NCBI GenBank assembly: GCA_026413185.1
Contig: CM048647.1
Location: forward strand, 77,142,911 to 77,206,910
DNA from: Pueraria montana var. lobata
Lineage: Eukaryota; Streptophyta; Magnoliopsida; Fabales; Fabaceae
DNA: 64,000 nt
Reading direction: 5' to 3'
The notes beneath the pieces were generated by a model. It made no database searches. It was not told the DNA's origin and worked only from the letters and a program-made list of their open reading frames with translations. Made by a program: the position numbers and the translations under genes. Shown here piece by piece: positions 21,784 to 32,536 of the stretch. Position 1 is the stretch's first letter. Each line of letters starts with the position of its first letter.

Positions 21784-24028
21784 TTTTTTGCTGAATGGCT
21801 GGGCAAAGAGACACCTCAGACCCAAAATCAATTAATCAGAAACATAAACTTCCTCCATTAAGGAGGTTACAGCAAAGTTAGGAACTGAATTAAAAAAAAA
21901 CATACAATAATTTTCTAAAGATAAACCAAATTTGGCAAAGCTATCAGCCAAACTATTTGACTCTCTACAAATGTGTCCAAAAGCATAGAAAAGGAATTCA
22001 TCCTTTAATCTCCAAATCTCACTAACAAGTTCAGGGAATTGATTATCAAGACCCAAGTAATCATCAATAAGCCTAACTGCATCAAGGCTGTCAGATTCAA
22101 CCTTCAGTTTTTCTACTCCAGCATCACGAGCCATTTGCAAGCCATAAAGAATTACCCAAAGTTCAGCCTCAAGAACTGAATAGTGAACTAATCTTCTTGA
22201 GAAAGCTTGAATAAATTCACCATAATTTTATCTCATAACTGCTCCACACGAAGCAAGAAAAGCACAATGATAAAGTGCACCATCACAGTTCAGTTTGATA
22301 CACTCAGCCAAGGATCCGTTACAACATCCATCAACAGTATGCACAATACTAGCTTCAGCAAATTGCAACCTGATATGGATAGCCTTACTACATAGAATAT
22401 CCTTAATGAGGGCTCTAATATTAGCAGCCACAACATTGTTCGACATCCAGTTTTGGCTAAATACAAAATTGTTTCTCCTCCACCAAAGACTATCAATAAT
22501 AGTACCAAAAAGAACACTCCATGAGCTTCCTTCAACTATCTTAGAGCTCTTTAAATTGATAGAAATCCAAGTACATAAGTCTTGCTGGTAAAAACAGGAT
22601 TGACCATTTACATGAAATAATCTCCATTTATGCTTGGCCCATTTGCAATCATGTAAAGCATGGAGCACTGATTTTGTGTCCACATTACACAAGGAACACT
22701 GATCAATATGAGTCATGTGCCTGCGAGCTCTCAAATCATTTGTGGGCAAAATTCCTTTGACAACCTTCCATAACTGATATCTTATCCTTTCTGGACCATC
22801 CCAACGCCGAATAAGTTGAAACAACTGATTATTAGGAAAATTATCATGACCAGAAATCTTATGATAAGCTTTTCTGGTTGAGAACCTCCCATTTGAATCA
22901 CTATCCTACTCCAAAAAATCATTTGAATTGGAGCTACAAGGGGGCTTTAAACACTGAATGCTTAGAATAATATTATCAAGAAGAAATGACGCCAACCTTT
23001 GAAGATCCTACTCACCATTCAAATTCACAAAGAAATAAACAGGAAGATTCTGATCCTCCAAACTATCTGAAGACTTATATTGATTCAGAGGACCCTTACC
23101 TGGAACCTAGTAGTCTTCCCAAAAACGAATCCTCCTCCCATTTCCAACACGCCAAATCACATCAGAAGTAACAAAATTCCAAGTTTTAGCAATTCCACGC
23201 CATAGGTTGGTACCATGTCTGCTAGGATCAATTTTGGGCAGAACATCATCACCACATTTATATTTAGCACGAATCACCCTTACCCAAAGATCATTTGGTC
23301 TATTGCACAAATTCCATCCCACCTTTGTCAGTAGCGCCTGATTCATAGATCCAGCCTTTCTAAGACCAAGCCCACCATTCCTCTTAGGCAAACAAATTGA
23401 ATCCCACTTAAGCCAATGAACCTTCCTAGTATTGGAAGTATCACCCCAAACAAAAATTCGGCATTTCTTGTCAATCTCTTCACAAACAGCAACTAGAAGT
23501 AGATTTGTTTGCATGACATAATTAGGGAGGGCCTGCACAATAGCTTTTGTTAAAGTGACCCACCCGCCAAATACAGATTAGACGCCTTCCAATTACTAAG
23601 CCTCTGTGTAATTTTATCAATCAAGAATTGGTAGCTCTGTTTAGAAGCTCTATCATGATGGAGAGGCACCCCCAAATATTTACGAAGGTCTGCAGTCTGT
23701 TGGTAACCAAGCTCATTAACAATCTGATCTTGCGTTTGCCAATGAACATTTGAAGAGAAAAATATTCTAGTTTTTTCCACATTGACTTTTTGGCCCGAAC
23801 TCATGCAAAATGCGTAAAGCACTTTCTTCAACACCTCCGCTTGTTCCATATTAGCTTCAACAAACAAGAGAAGATCATCTGCAAAAGCCAAATGACAGAG
23901 TTTGGGGCCTCCTCTAGAAAGTTGAATAAGAGTCCACATTTTTTGTTCCACAGTAAAATTAATCAAATGGAAAAGCCTCTCAATACAAAGAACAAATAGA
24001 TATGAGGAAATAGGATTACCCTGACGAA

Positions 24029-24467
24029 TGTAATGACCCCCAGATCAGGCGTCTTAGCAGCTTCACTCCATGATACTTCACACAGTGACACTTCCCTCAA
24101 CTCCTCATTGGGTCGAACCCTTCACCGGTCAGAACCCTCCGTGGGTAGTCCTTTCTGAGATGTCCGACCGCTTTCAAGATCATTGACTGTCCCCACAAAC
24201 CAACACGAGACTTCTCAACATGCTTTATCCTCACTCGCACACTTCCTGGAAAACTTCCCAGGAGGTCACCCATCCCATAATTGCTCCAAGCCAACCACGC
24301 TTAACTGTGGAGTTCTTAGGTGATGAGCTACCGAAAAGTAGATGCATCTTGTTGGTATAGGTAGTACCAATTATTTCCTTCAAGTCATCCTCAACTATAT
24401 AGTCCCACACCTATACCACCTCTGGATCCCTCTAGCTCATTCTGGTGTGATTCGCCTGGGTGTTACA
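24029..24467 (-). mobile_element. Solo LTR of a Cassandra-type TRIM (5S-box LTR), 439 bp
   Basis: Ends are TGTAACACCC and GGGTCATTACA on the minus strand (TG...CA). It is flanked by a perfect 5-bp target duplication ACGAA at 24024-24028 and 24468-24472. It contains a 5S rRNA-like pol III segment (separate entry), the hallmark of Cassandra terminal-repeat retrotransposons in miniature. Only one LTR is present, implying LTR-LTR recombination. Excising it restores the LINE frame between WNGEALEKFGPSRGV and RQGNPIS. Confidence 0.88.
24253..24305 (-). promoter_or_regulatory. 5S rRNA-like pol III box inside the LTR
   Basis: The minus strand reads GTTAAGCGTGGTTGG...GGATGGGTGACCTCCTGGG. This matches the 3' half of plant 5S rRNA, including the internal control region, with changes in the middle. 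It is not a 5S gene: the 5' half and the normal 3' end are absent. Confidence 0.85.
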
Positions 24468-24522
24468 ACGAACACCTCTAGATGGACCGAACTTTTCAAG
24501 GGCTTCACCATTCCAAAGAACT

Positions 24523-25107
24523 TAAAAAGTAGGAGAAGAAATGCAGCAATGCACCAAATTAAATATACCCTCATATATCTTATCCTAATCCTAAACATTT
24601 ATTTTAGACAATTGTTAAATATACCCTCCTTGATTGTATGATATACCTCCCCTTTTCTACTTTTTTTTTTCTAATTTATTCGCTTTTTACCCTTATCTCT
24701 TCACCTGTTGCACACCCTTTCCTCAAACACGTTCTTTCGATCTCTTCTTCCTTTCATCACAGAACGAGAGCAATGGTTACACACATAGTGGCAATCTCAA
24801 TCATCGTTTTGTGGTCCAACGCGCAAACACGACATTTAATGGCAGCGACAAATGTCAGCGACGACGACAACATCGTAGCAAGTGAGTGTCGCAGAGGAAT
24901 GATCCTTCGTGGGTGTCGCAACGACGACGACATTTGATGCTTGCACACATTCTCAATCAAGGAAAATAAAAAAATGGGTTAAGGGATTTTCCTTGATGTG
25001 GACTTAGTCCTAGAGTTTCTATTGATATTTGTTGTAGATTTTGTTGCATGACGAAATCTACATCTATGTTATTCCGTGCCTGTCTTCTCTAAGAAGCTTG
25101 AGCAGTT
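24523..25107. other. Unassigned spacer between LINE and subtilase fragment
   Basis: Two AAATATACCCTC motifs (24559, 24615), a pyrimidine-rich stretch and a small open frame (next entry). No repeat family identified. Confidence 0.35.
24773..24937 (+). CDS. Possible small ORF (54 aa), doubtful
   Basis: Starts MVTHIVAISIIVLWSNAQ, a short hydrophobic N-terminus that could pass for a signal peptide, and ends RGCRNDDDI. Unit B keeps the frame (54418-54582) with one change that I found (A to T at residue 7). With such young copies that is weak evidence. Only two Cys, no known family. It may be a fragment of a captured gene. Confidence 0.2.
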   Translation: MVTHIVAISIIVLWSNAQTRHLMAATNVSDDDNIVASECRRGMILRGCRNDDDI

Positions 25108-25347
25108 CTAGTATATATAATACTTGTTGCAAGTGAAATTTGAGATTTGGCAAGTGTCCTTCCATTTACTAGGTGTTGGATCAAATCCTTTATCATTGGA
25201 ATTCTCGGATTCTATTCCATAGTCAAATACTCCAATAATGATATCGATCACTTTTAGTACTTTCAAGAAAAAAATACATGAGTAAATCATATCACTTTCA
25301 GTATTGTCCAGAAAAAAAAAACATGTAAGCTGTTGGAGATCCCACAT
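25108..25347 (-). pseudogene. Subtilisin-like protease (subtilase) gene fragment
   Basis: The minus-strand frame contains IIIGVFDYGIESENSNDKGF, then PTPSKWKDTCQ, then NFTCNK. This is the region around the catalytic Asp of plant subtilases (usual form GV.DTGIWPES..F.D.G..P.P..WKG.C....F....CN.K). The Asp is kept, DTGIWPES is altered, and everything else (prodomain, His, Asn and Ser regions) is missing. Unit B retains only the downstream tip (to 54804), so the fragment predates the unit B deletion. Confidence 0.72.
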
Positions 25348-25494
25348 TGACTAGTGATATGGCCAAGTTAGTGTATATAAGTAGAGGGACAACCCTCATC
25401 TTACAAGTCGGTTTTGTAGGGTTGAGTTAGGCCCAAACCCCCACTTTGTAGGGTTGCCCCATACTTATATACACTAACTTGGTCATATCACTAG
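25331..25494. repeat. Fold-back made of TRIM/LTR-like sequence
   Basis: TGTTGGAGATCCCACATTGA opens like the 5' end of small plant LTR/TRIM elements. The arm 25351-25397 is the inverse of 25451-25494 (TATACACTAACTTGGTCATA) around a loop of about 53 bp. The right arm is cut by the unit B deletion. Confidence 0.55.
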
Positions 25495-25773
25495 TTAATG
25501 AGACATAGAAATATGACAAGATGTTTGTGATTTTGTGAGAGGAATTAGGGACAAAGGGTCTGAGTGGGGGTGTGTCTGTCTCTGTCTATTGTTCGACCCA
25601 TATTTACCCTAATCTAAATAATAGAATAGTTTAATTGAATATTTTTCTGTGGTGATTTGGTACATGGATAAAATACACATTTGATACATAATTACATTTT
25701 ATTATATTACTGTGTTGATTTTTTTTTTTGAAAGGAACTGTGTTGAATTTCAACACAATAAAAGTTTAATTTT

Positions 25774-25930
25774 GATGGATTATCGGTGTAAAGAGTTTTA
25801 CTGTGTCAATTAATTAGAAAATACATCAATTATGACTTTTAGAGTAAGTATTATAAAAGTTCACAATTTTATCTTATATAATAATTCATAATTTAATAAT
25901 ATAAAAAAATATTTACACTTCCACTGTATT
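25774..25930. mobile_element. MITE-like element M2
   Basis: Inverted ends GATGGATTATCGGTGTAAAG and TTTACACTTCCACTGTATT. Confidence 0.5.
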
Positions 25931-26234
25931 TTAATTATTCTATTACTGTACATAGATCACTTATCTGATTGAAATTATTTTTCATTGTTTTGTTGCATTC
26001 TCATTCATTTAATTTGATACAAAATGTGAATAATAAATTTAATATTTATAGAAAAACATTAAACCAATTATTACATATTGCTTACCTATTTTGAATCTAT
26101 TATATCAATTCCTATATTGTGAATTTGAGTCTTCTTTTATAAAAATGAGGATAATTTTTTGTTATATTCTTTCCTTCTGTATCATGCGATTCTACTATTA
26201 TTTAATATACTTATATTTATATTATTCAAAAAGA

Positions 26235-26434
26235 GAAATGCTAATGATACTCTCTCTAACACTCTCCTTTTAACCCTCTCTGTCATTGGTTGAAATTGGT
26301 TGAAAATCATCAATTTTGGTGGCTCTCACTTCTATATTAGAATTTTAAGTGAGACCCACCAAAATTGATGATTTCTAACTAATTTCAGTCAATCATATGA
26401 AAAATGTTAAAAAAAAAGAGTGTCATTAGCATTC
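26235..26434. mobile_element. Fold-back MITE M3, about 200 bp
   Basis: The left end GAAATGCTAATGATACTCTC is the inverse of the right end GAGTGTCATTAGCATTC. Complementarity continues through most of the element (ATCATCAATTTTGGTGG / CCACCAAAATTGATGAT). Paralogous R2 copies (near 9375 and 18055) lack it, giving a natural empty site. Confidence 0.8.
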
Positions 26435-26690
26435 CTGTTAAAAAAAATTCTCAAATCATTAATTATTTTCAAATTTTTCTTCACACTAGAATATCTTATA
26501 TTAAAAAAATAATGCTAAGTTTTTATATTTTTAAATCTCAAGATTAATTACTTTATTTTTTTTCTTTTTAAATTAAAATTCTTTTTTTGCTCAAATCTTT
26601 AATTATGTCTATTCTAAAATTATTTTTATATTTTAACTCCATTCTAAGAACTCACATAATAGTGAAATACTTATTACTACTTATTCATTA

Positions 26691-26784
26691 AGAAATTAAT
26701 TGATGAACTCTTAAACACTAATACAAAAAAATATCGGTATTTGACATTTTTTTTATTGATTCTAATTACATTTGATCGATGTAG

Positions 26785-26819
<35 letters not shown>

Positions 26820-27829
26820 GTATATATATATTAAAAAACTGCAGTGCGACTACAAGTCTTTCATGATATACAAATAATGATATGAACTTAGATACATAAC
26901 CAAATATAGAACCAACACTCCAAATTAAATAATCCAAATCAAAGAATACCAAATGGATTGCCTCATTTCCTCCTCCCACATAAACAAATTCTTCCGTCAC
27001 CTCTAACACCACTTCCACTTTCCTTTGCACCATTCCCCTAACTCAGCCACCTTTTCCATCTTATTATCAAAAAAGCTATACAACCTGTTATAACTAGATT
27101 TTAGCTAGCACACACCCCTCCATCCAAGGATCCTGCTAAAAAATGTGTCCATCGATCCAGTTTAATTTCACTGATTTCATAATATTTTCTCTCCACCAAT
27201 CATCAAAGTTCAAAGAATTGCTATTTGGAGGCTTAATATGCAAAAGTATTAGACTTGGACAGCAGAATTGAAAACAAAACACAGAACTGCACAAAAAGAA
27301 TAAGTGAGTCCGTTACAATTTTTGTCAAAGACTCGTGAGTACCCATGCAATATTTTAACTATTAATTATATCCTCTAGTTCCCCCTAGAGATTTTATCAT
27401 TTTATATTGAGGGAGAGATTATTTAATCTTTTTTATTACTTGTAGCTAGCTATTTTATTGAGGGAGATATTTTATCATTTCAAAGTATTTAATACTAAAT
27501 TATTCATAAGTTTCAATTTATTACAGCAATGAAGTATTGAATACAAAATTAATTATTCAAACTCGCACCTCGAATCCATCCACCGGTGGTGGATTGTGCT
27601 TAATTAATTTCAAACAAATCGTCAAAATTTAGTTGGAAAAGAGATATATATTATAACACACATGTTGAGTACATTATAATCATTATCCATATGTTTTTAA
27701 AGCAGAAGGCTAACAATTCACCCAAAAAAAAGCTGAAGGCTTTCTTGAATAATACATATATACGGCTCTCTCTCTCTATATATCATTCAAACGATACAAT
27801 AACAAACTAATTCCTGGCAACTTATATTC
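26691..27829. other. 3' flank of F-box gene 3 (paralogous block)
   Basis: Counterpart of the flanks of genes 1 and 2. An (AT)n run at 26785-26832 and a degraded LINE piece at about 26935-27225 on the minus strand (GEWCKGKWKW then, after a stop, RKNLFMWEEEMRQ). No other gene. Confidence 0.55.
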
Positions 27830-27917
27830 TCATACAATCAATATCTGTAAATTCTCTGAAGCCTTTGGAACATCGAGTAACAAGCTTACACGTTCATAGC
27901 GCTCTTCCAATCTTTCA

Positions 27918-28100
27918 TCACCCTCTTCCTAAGACACAGCCAGTTTGGATCATATAGTAGCACCAACACATTCCATTCTTGCTCGCTCGGAATTCCTTCA
28001 CCTCAACCACCTTTAGAGTTTTTCTTAAGCATTCAAAACTTACATTTTGTTCCATACAGAATTTTGAAAAGTTGAAAATATAGGGCTTAACAATATCCTG

Positions 28101-28139
<39 letters not shown>

Positions 28140-29627
28140 ATCAACACATGTTCCATTCAAGCTTTAATATGCATATATAACCATTGAGAAAGAGTTGTAT
28201 ATATATATAAAATCAAAGGTAATTGACTCACTCCATATATTTTTCCTTGGCCCATGTCCAGCGTGAGTTTCTCCAAACGAACACAACTGGTAAGAACTAA
28301 CATGAATCCGAACATTTCTTGAATATGCATATTAGTCTTCACGATCAAATGTCTCACGTCCATATTATGTTTGATACGCATCTGTTCTTCTCCAGTAGGA
28401 ATAGCCTTTTTTTTTTTTTTGCCATGCATTTAAAAATGAAAACAAATATTTAAAAAAAAATCAAGTTGTTTCTAACCATACCAAAGAACAAAAAAATAAT
28501 TATATTCATACATTTAATCTCTCTTTCATCTAATTTTCATTTTTTTTATCTCTCTTAATTTTCTATCACAACTATTATTTTCTCTATCTTTTCTTGTCCT
28601 TCCTATCGTTTTCTTTCCTCCACCTCATCCAGACCAAAATGGGTGAATGTTAATTCATATTTCTCATTTAAAAAAGAGAAAGAAAAATACGTACCTGCAG
28701 TAAGAAGCTGCAAACTGTAAGAACCTTAACGTATCTGAGATCGTATAAAGATTCACAAAGTTCATCCCCATATTCCTCAAAATTGGCCATAGGGGTGAAG
28801 TCCAGTTGTGCTTCTTTTAAGACGTTAGGGAGTGCTTTTACTTGAAAAATCCCCATTTTTCCAGAATATTTGAGAAACTTGAGATTTGGTGCCCTGAAAT
28901 CCACGTAATCAGAGATAAAAAAATCGCACTTATTTATAACCAACCTTTTTAATCCAAGTTCTCTAGAGCCCATATCGAAATGTGCCAAATTCCAACATTT
29001 CTTGAGACTCAAGTTTTCAAGTTTCCCAAGGGTGGATAAGAGGGTCTTAACAGTGTCAAGAGTCACTTCAATCCACCCAAAAGAAACATCCTTAAGTGCC
29101 ACAAGATTGCACAAATCAGGCATGGCAAAACCGCATGCATACATCTCTAGAGCCTCAAGTGATGCATGACCATAAACATGGTTTGGCAATTGAAACAAAG
29201 CATCATGATGATTATCATCCTCCTCCTCCCATGTTGGGTCTGAGAAATCAAGCCTCAACTCTTTAACCCCGTGCTCTGTAGCAAATGCAACACAACGTTC
29301 TATAATGTCAGCACAACTTTCAGGGTTTGAAACCTTGAGAGAGAACTTGTCCACTATGTTGCCTTTGTAGTTCTTCATGAAGTTGGTGATGAAGCTGAAT
29401 AAAACCTTTCTCTGTGCTTCTTTGGTTTCATCAGATCCACAAGGATTAACAAAGAAGAGTTCGTTGAACTCTATGTTCCTCGTTGATTGCCATAACTTGG
29501 ACCACTTCTTGGACAGGACGCATGTCCTTGCTGCCTCTTTGAAAGGAAGGAATGAAACAATGGTGATAAGAACAGCTTCCTTCAACAAACAGAACTTGTC
29601 CACTAGGTTCCTTCTTATCCTTGCCAT
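27918..29627 (-). CDS. F-box/LRR/FBD protein, gene 3 (unit A), C-terminally truncated
   Basis: Exons 29627-28695, 28405-28232 and 28097-27918 give 311+58+59 = 428 aa. Same exon phases and splice motifs as gene 1 (donors CAG|GTACGT and GGA|GTGAGT). The F-box (residues about 13-54) and LRR region are intact. In exon 3 a 26-bp deletion at about 27930/27931, relative to the unit B copy, shifts the frame after IQTGCVL to GRG and stop. About 40 residues of the FBD-like domain are lost; the former coding sequence continues to 27830. I prefer the ATG at 29627 as in gene 1; an in-frame ATG at 29708 would add 27 residues. It could still bind SKP1, but C-terminal function is probably altered. Confidence 0.8.
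28102..28133. repeat. (AT)n in intron 2 of gene 3
   Basis: About 32 bp, within a few bases of the exon 3 acceptor. Expanded to about 51 bp in unit B (57469-57519). Confidence 0.9.
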
Positions 29628-30112
29628 GGCTATAGGGATGACAAATATGAATGAATGGCTATGTGAAATAGTATTGAATGATGCAAACTTGAAAGCAAAA
29701 GCGTGCAACCTTTAGTGATGCCTTGTGTCCTGCAAAATCAAAATTACACAAGAGTTGTCATAGTTTTCTCATAGGATGTCATTTAAGGTATTCAAAATTT
29801 GAATTTTTGTTTTTAACTAAATAGATCTTACATGTTCCCAAAGAATTATGTTTCCATCTATATTACTTAATATTGTATTCAGAATTGATTTTTTTTTGGT
29901 AAACATTATATTCTGAACTAATGGCATCCCATCTTAATAAATCCATTTAAAAAAAAAACTAACAATTTGAGGATGTTTCTAAATATTGTTATATATAGAA
30001 AAATATCGGGCTGAATTTTTTTTATTTTATTTCAAAACAACAATCTCACTCTTGCATTAAACTAAAATAAGAGTGAAAATGGGTCAGATTGGTTCAAGTC
30101 TGGAAGCAAATT
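29628..30112. other. Upstream region of F-box gene 3
   Basis: The minus-strand acceptor-like TTTTGCAG|GACACAAGG at about 29721-29738 matches genes 1 and 2. A single copy of the 150-bp upstream block at 29778-29930. It leads directly into MITE M1 of the next unit. Confidence 0.5.
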
Positions 30113-30172
30113 GAAATTAATCGAATTTGATAAAATTTCATTGAGCTGGTTTGAGTTTAAAGAAAATAGGCT

Positions 30173-30330
30173 ATGTACTAACAATGTAAAACTATTTTAC
30201 ATTGTCATCCAATTATAAACCATCATGTATGATAAGTTTTTTGACTTTTATAACAACTATCTCAAAAGTCATACCAATGATTATTTATGATTGGTTGACA
30301 ATGTAAAATTACTTTACATTGTTAGTGCAT
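30173..30330. mobile_element. MITE-like M1 (unit B)
   Basis: Collinear copy of 61-218, with the same inverted ends. Confidence 0.7.
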
Positions 30331-30336
30331 GACCAT

Positions 30337-30876
30337 TAACTTGGTCGGATTCGACTCAATTTTGGGGCAGATCTTAGATTATCCAACAAAAAGTTGGAGG
30401 TGAAATGGAAAACCTTAGAAAAAAATTGGGGGAAAACATTATAAATTAAGCCTAGCTAGAAATAAGATAAAATACCAAATTAACCCAAACAAAAATGTGA
30501 ATATACCCAAAATTGTTGATATAAGTCAAGAAATACAACAACTCAAAATAAGTCAAACACAACAAACATCAACCCAATATTGTTGATTTTGAATAATAGG
30601 TGTGAATATACCTAAAGGAGGAAAATGAAAAAACCAGATGTGATCAAACTTAGAACTTTGTTGTGTTGGGAGTGAGGGGGGATGAGAACTTTGACAGAGA
30701 AGTCGTAAAAGACAAAAGTAGAGAAACTAAAAAAGAGAGAAGGGTTGTTTCACTATTTTAAAGAAACGACAAAGGAAAAAAGAGAGTGATGATGATGATG
30801 ATGACGACGACGACGACGACGATGATAATGGTGATGGGTGTCAAGTTTCAGAATATTTAGGGCCTGAATTGATTGG
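30337..30876. repeat. R1 repeat, copy B-1
   Basis: Collinear with 225-764; GAT/GAC run at 30788-30828. Confidence 0.75.
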
Positions 30877-30960
30877 TGATTGGTTAACAGTGTGAAATTA
30901 CTTTACACTATAAGTGCATGACCATTAAACTCTTGAGTTTATATATGTTTCTCTTTTTGG

Positions 30961-31664
30961 ACCTAACTTGGTTGGAATTGACTCAATTTAGGTCAGATCT
31001 TAGATTATCCACACACAAAAAAGCTGGAGGTGAAATGGAAAAAACTAGAAAAAAAACTGGGGAAAAACATTATAAATTAAACCTAGCTAGAAATATCATA
31101 TCAAATACCAAATCAACCCAAACAAAAATGTGAATATACCCAAAATTGTTGATATAAGACATATAAGACACAAAATTCAACAACTCAAAATAAGTCAGAC
31201 ACAAAGAACATCAACCTAAAATCATTGATTTTGAATAATAGGTGTAAGTATACCCGAAGGAGGAAAATGAAAAAACCAGGTGTGATTGAACTTAGGACTT
31301 TGTTGTGTTGGGAGTGTGGGAGGATAAGAACTTTGACAGACAAGTCGTAAAAGACAAAAGTAGAGAAACTAAAAAAGAGAAAAGGGTTGTTTCACTATTT
31401 CAAAAGAAACGGCAAAGGAAAAAAGAGAGCGATGAAAGAGGGGTCTTGGTGGTGTGGCCTATGGCGAGAGGAATTTGGGACAAACAAGGGTTGTTTCACT
31501 ATTTCAAAAGAAACGACAAAGGAAAAAAGAGAGCGATGAGAGAGGGGTCTTGGTGGTGTGGCCTATGGCGAGAGGAATTTGGGACAAACAACAACGACAA
31601 CAAATGTATTAACCACCAAGTCAGATCGGTGTCAAGTTTCAGAATATTTAGGGCCTGAATTGAT
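30961..31664. repeat. R1 repeat, copy B-2, with 104-bp tandem duplication
   Basis: Collinear with 849-1552. The duplicated blocks at 31384 and 31488 now differ slightly (GAAACGGC versus GAAACGAC). Confidence 0.75.
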
Positions 31665-31747
31665 TTGTGATTGGTTGACAGTGTTAAATTAGTTTACACT
31701 ATTAGTGCATGATCATTAAAATGTTGAGTTTATATATGTTTTTTTTT

Positions 31748-32347
31748 GTCCTAGCTCGGTTGGAATCGACTCAATTTGGGTCAGATCTTAAATTATCCAA
31801 AAAACTAGGTCAAATGGAAAAAACTAGAAAAAAAATTGGGGAAAAACATTATAATTAAACCTAGCTAGAAATATCATATCAAATACCAAATCAACCCAAA
31901 CAAAAATGTGTATATACCCAAAATTGTTGATATAAGTCACAAAATACAAAAACTCAAAATAAGTTAGACACAACAAACATCAACCTAAAATCATTGATTT
32001 TGAATAATAGGTGTAAGTATACCTGAAGGAGGAAAATGAAAAAACCAGGTGTGATTGAACTTAGGACTTTGTTGTGTTAGGAGTGCGGGAGGATATGAAC
32101 TTTGACAGACAAGTCGTAAAAGACAAAAGTAGAGAAACTAAAAAAGAGATAAGGGTTGTTTCACTATTTCAAAGGAAACAACAAAGGAAAAAATAGAGCG
32201 ATGAAAGAGGGGTCTTGGTGGTGTGGCCTATGACGTCAGATGACAGCAAGGCAAAAAAAAATTGGTGATAAGATATTTGAGTTTTGGAGAGAGGAATTTG
32301 GGACAAAGGGTCTGAGTGGGTGGATGTCACCGTCTTTGTCGGTTGCG

Positions 32348-32395
<48 letters not shown>

Positions 32396-32455
32396 GTATT
32401 AACCCCCAAGTCAGGTCGGTGTCAAGTTTCAGAATATTAGTGCCTGAATTGATTT
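31748..32455. repeat. R1 repeat, copy B-3, complete
   Basis: Keeps the 380 bp (31779-32158) lost from unit A. (ATA)n of about 15 units at 32348-32393. Confidence 0.78.
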
Positions 32456-32536
32456 GTGATTGGTTGATAATGTGAAATTAGTTTACACTATTAGTGCATG
32501 ATCATTAAACTCTTGAGTTTATATATATATATTTTT

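Larger units (their letters stand above)
21784..24522 (-). mobile_element. 5'-truncated L1-type LINE, interrupted by a Cassandra-type solo LTR
   Basis: Reading 5'-3' on the minus strand: RT palm (WNGEALEKFGPSRGV then RQGNPISSYLF), the FADD catalytic box (HLAFADDLLLF), the thumb with KYLGVPL, the GGLGLRK and RFWEDY region, a zf-RVT domain (CSLC...HALHDCKWAKHKW, frame 22824-22228) and RNase H (KVESDSLDAVRLI...CRESNSLADSFAKFG, frame 22140-21832). Endonuclease and N-terminal RT are missing. A frameshift separates RT (ending 23550) from the next part. A TAA near 22230 splits RNase H. A TAG at 23109, which is TGG in unit B, cuts the middle frame. A short oligo(A) marks the 3' end at 21784. Not autonomous. 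Confidence 0.85.
25495..26690. repeat. R1 tail fragment plus R2 spacer
   Basis: AGAGGAATTAGGGACAAAGGG (25539-25559, R1 3' part), then R2 blocks, M2 and M3. No gene. Confidence 0.55.
1..30112. repeat. Segmental tandem duplication, unit A (about 30.1 kb)
   Basis: Base 1 onward matches 30113 onward and 59500 onward in the same orientation and order through genes, transposons and spacers. The unit carries F-box genes 1, 2 and 3, all minus strand. The phase is arbitrary because the window opens inside the array, in the upstream flank of a preceding gene 3. Unit A differs from B by scattered substitutions, microsatellite lengths and a few deletions, so the duplication is recent. A lacks about 380 bp that B and C keep near 1664. 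Confidence 0.95.

Noticed and set aside
22207..22591. Plus-strand frames over the LINE (22207-22395, 22295-22591, 22986-23171)
   Set aside because: They are antisense to the LINE zf-RVT and RNase H coding sequence.
24253..24305. 5S rRNA gene
   Set aside because: Only the 3' half with the control region is present, inside an LTR with TG..CA ends and a target duplication, so it is a Cassandra-type element.
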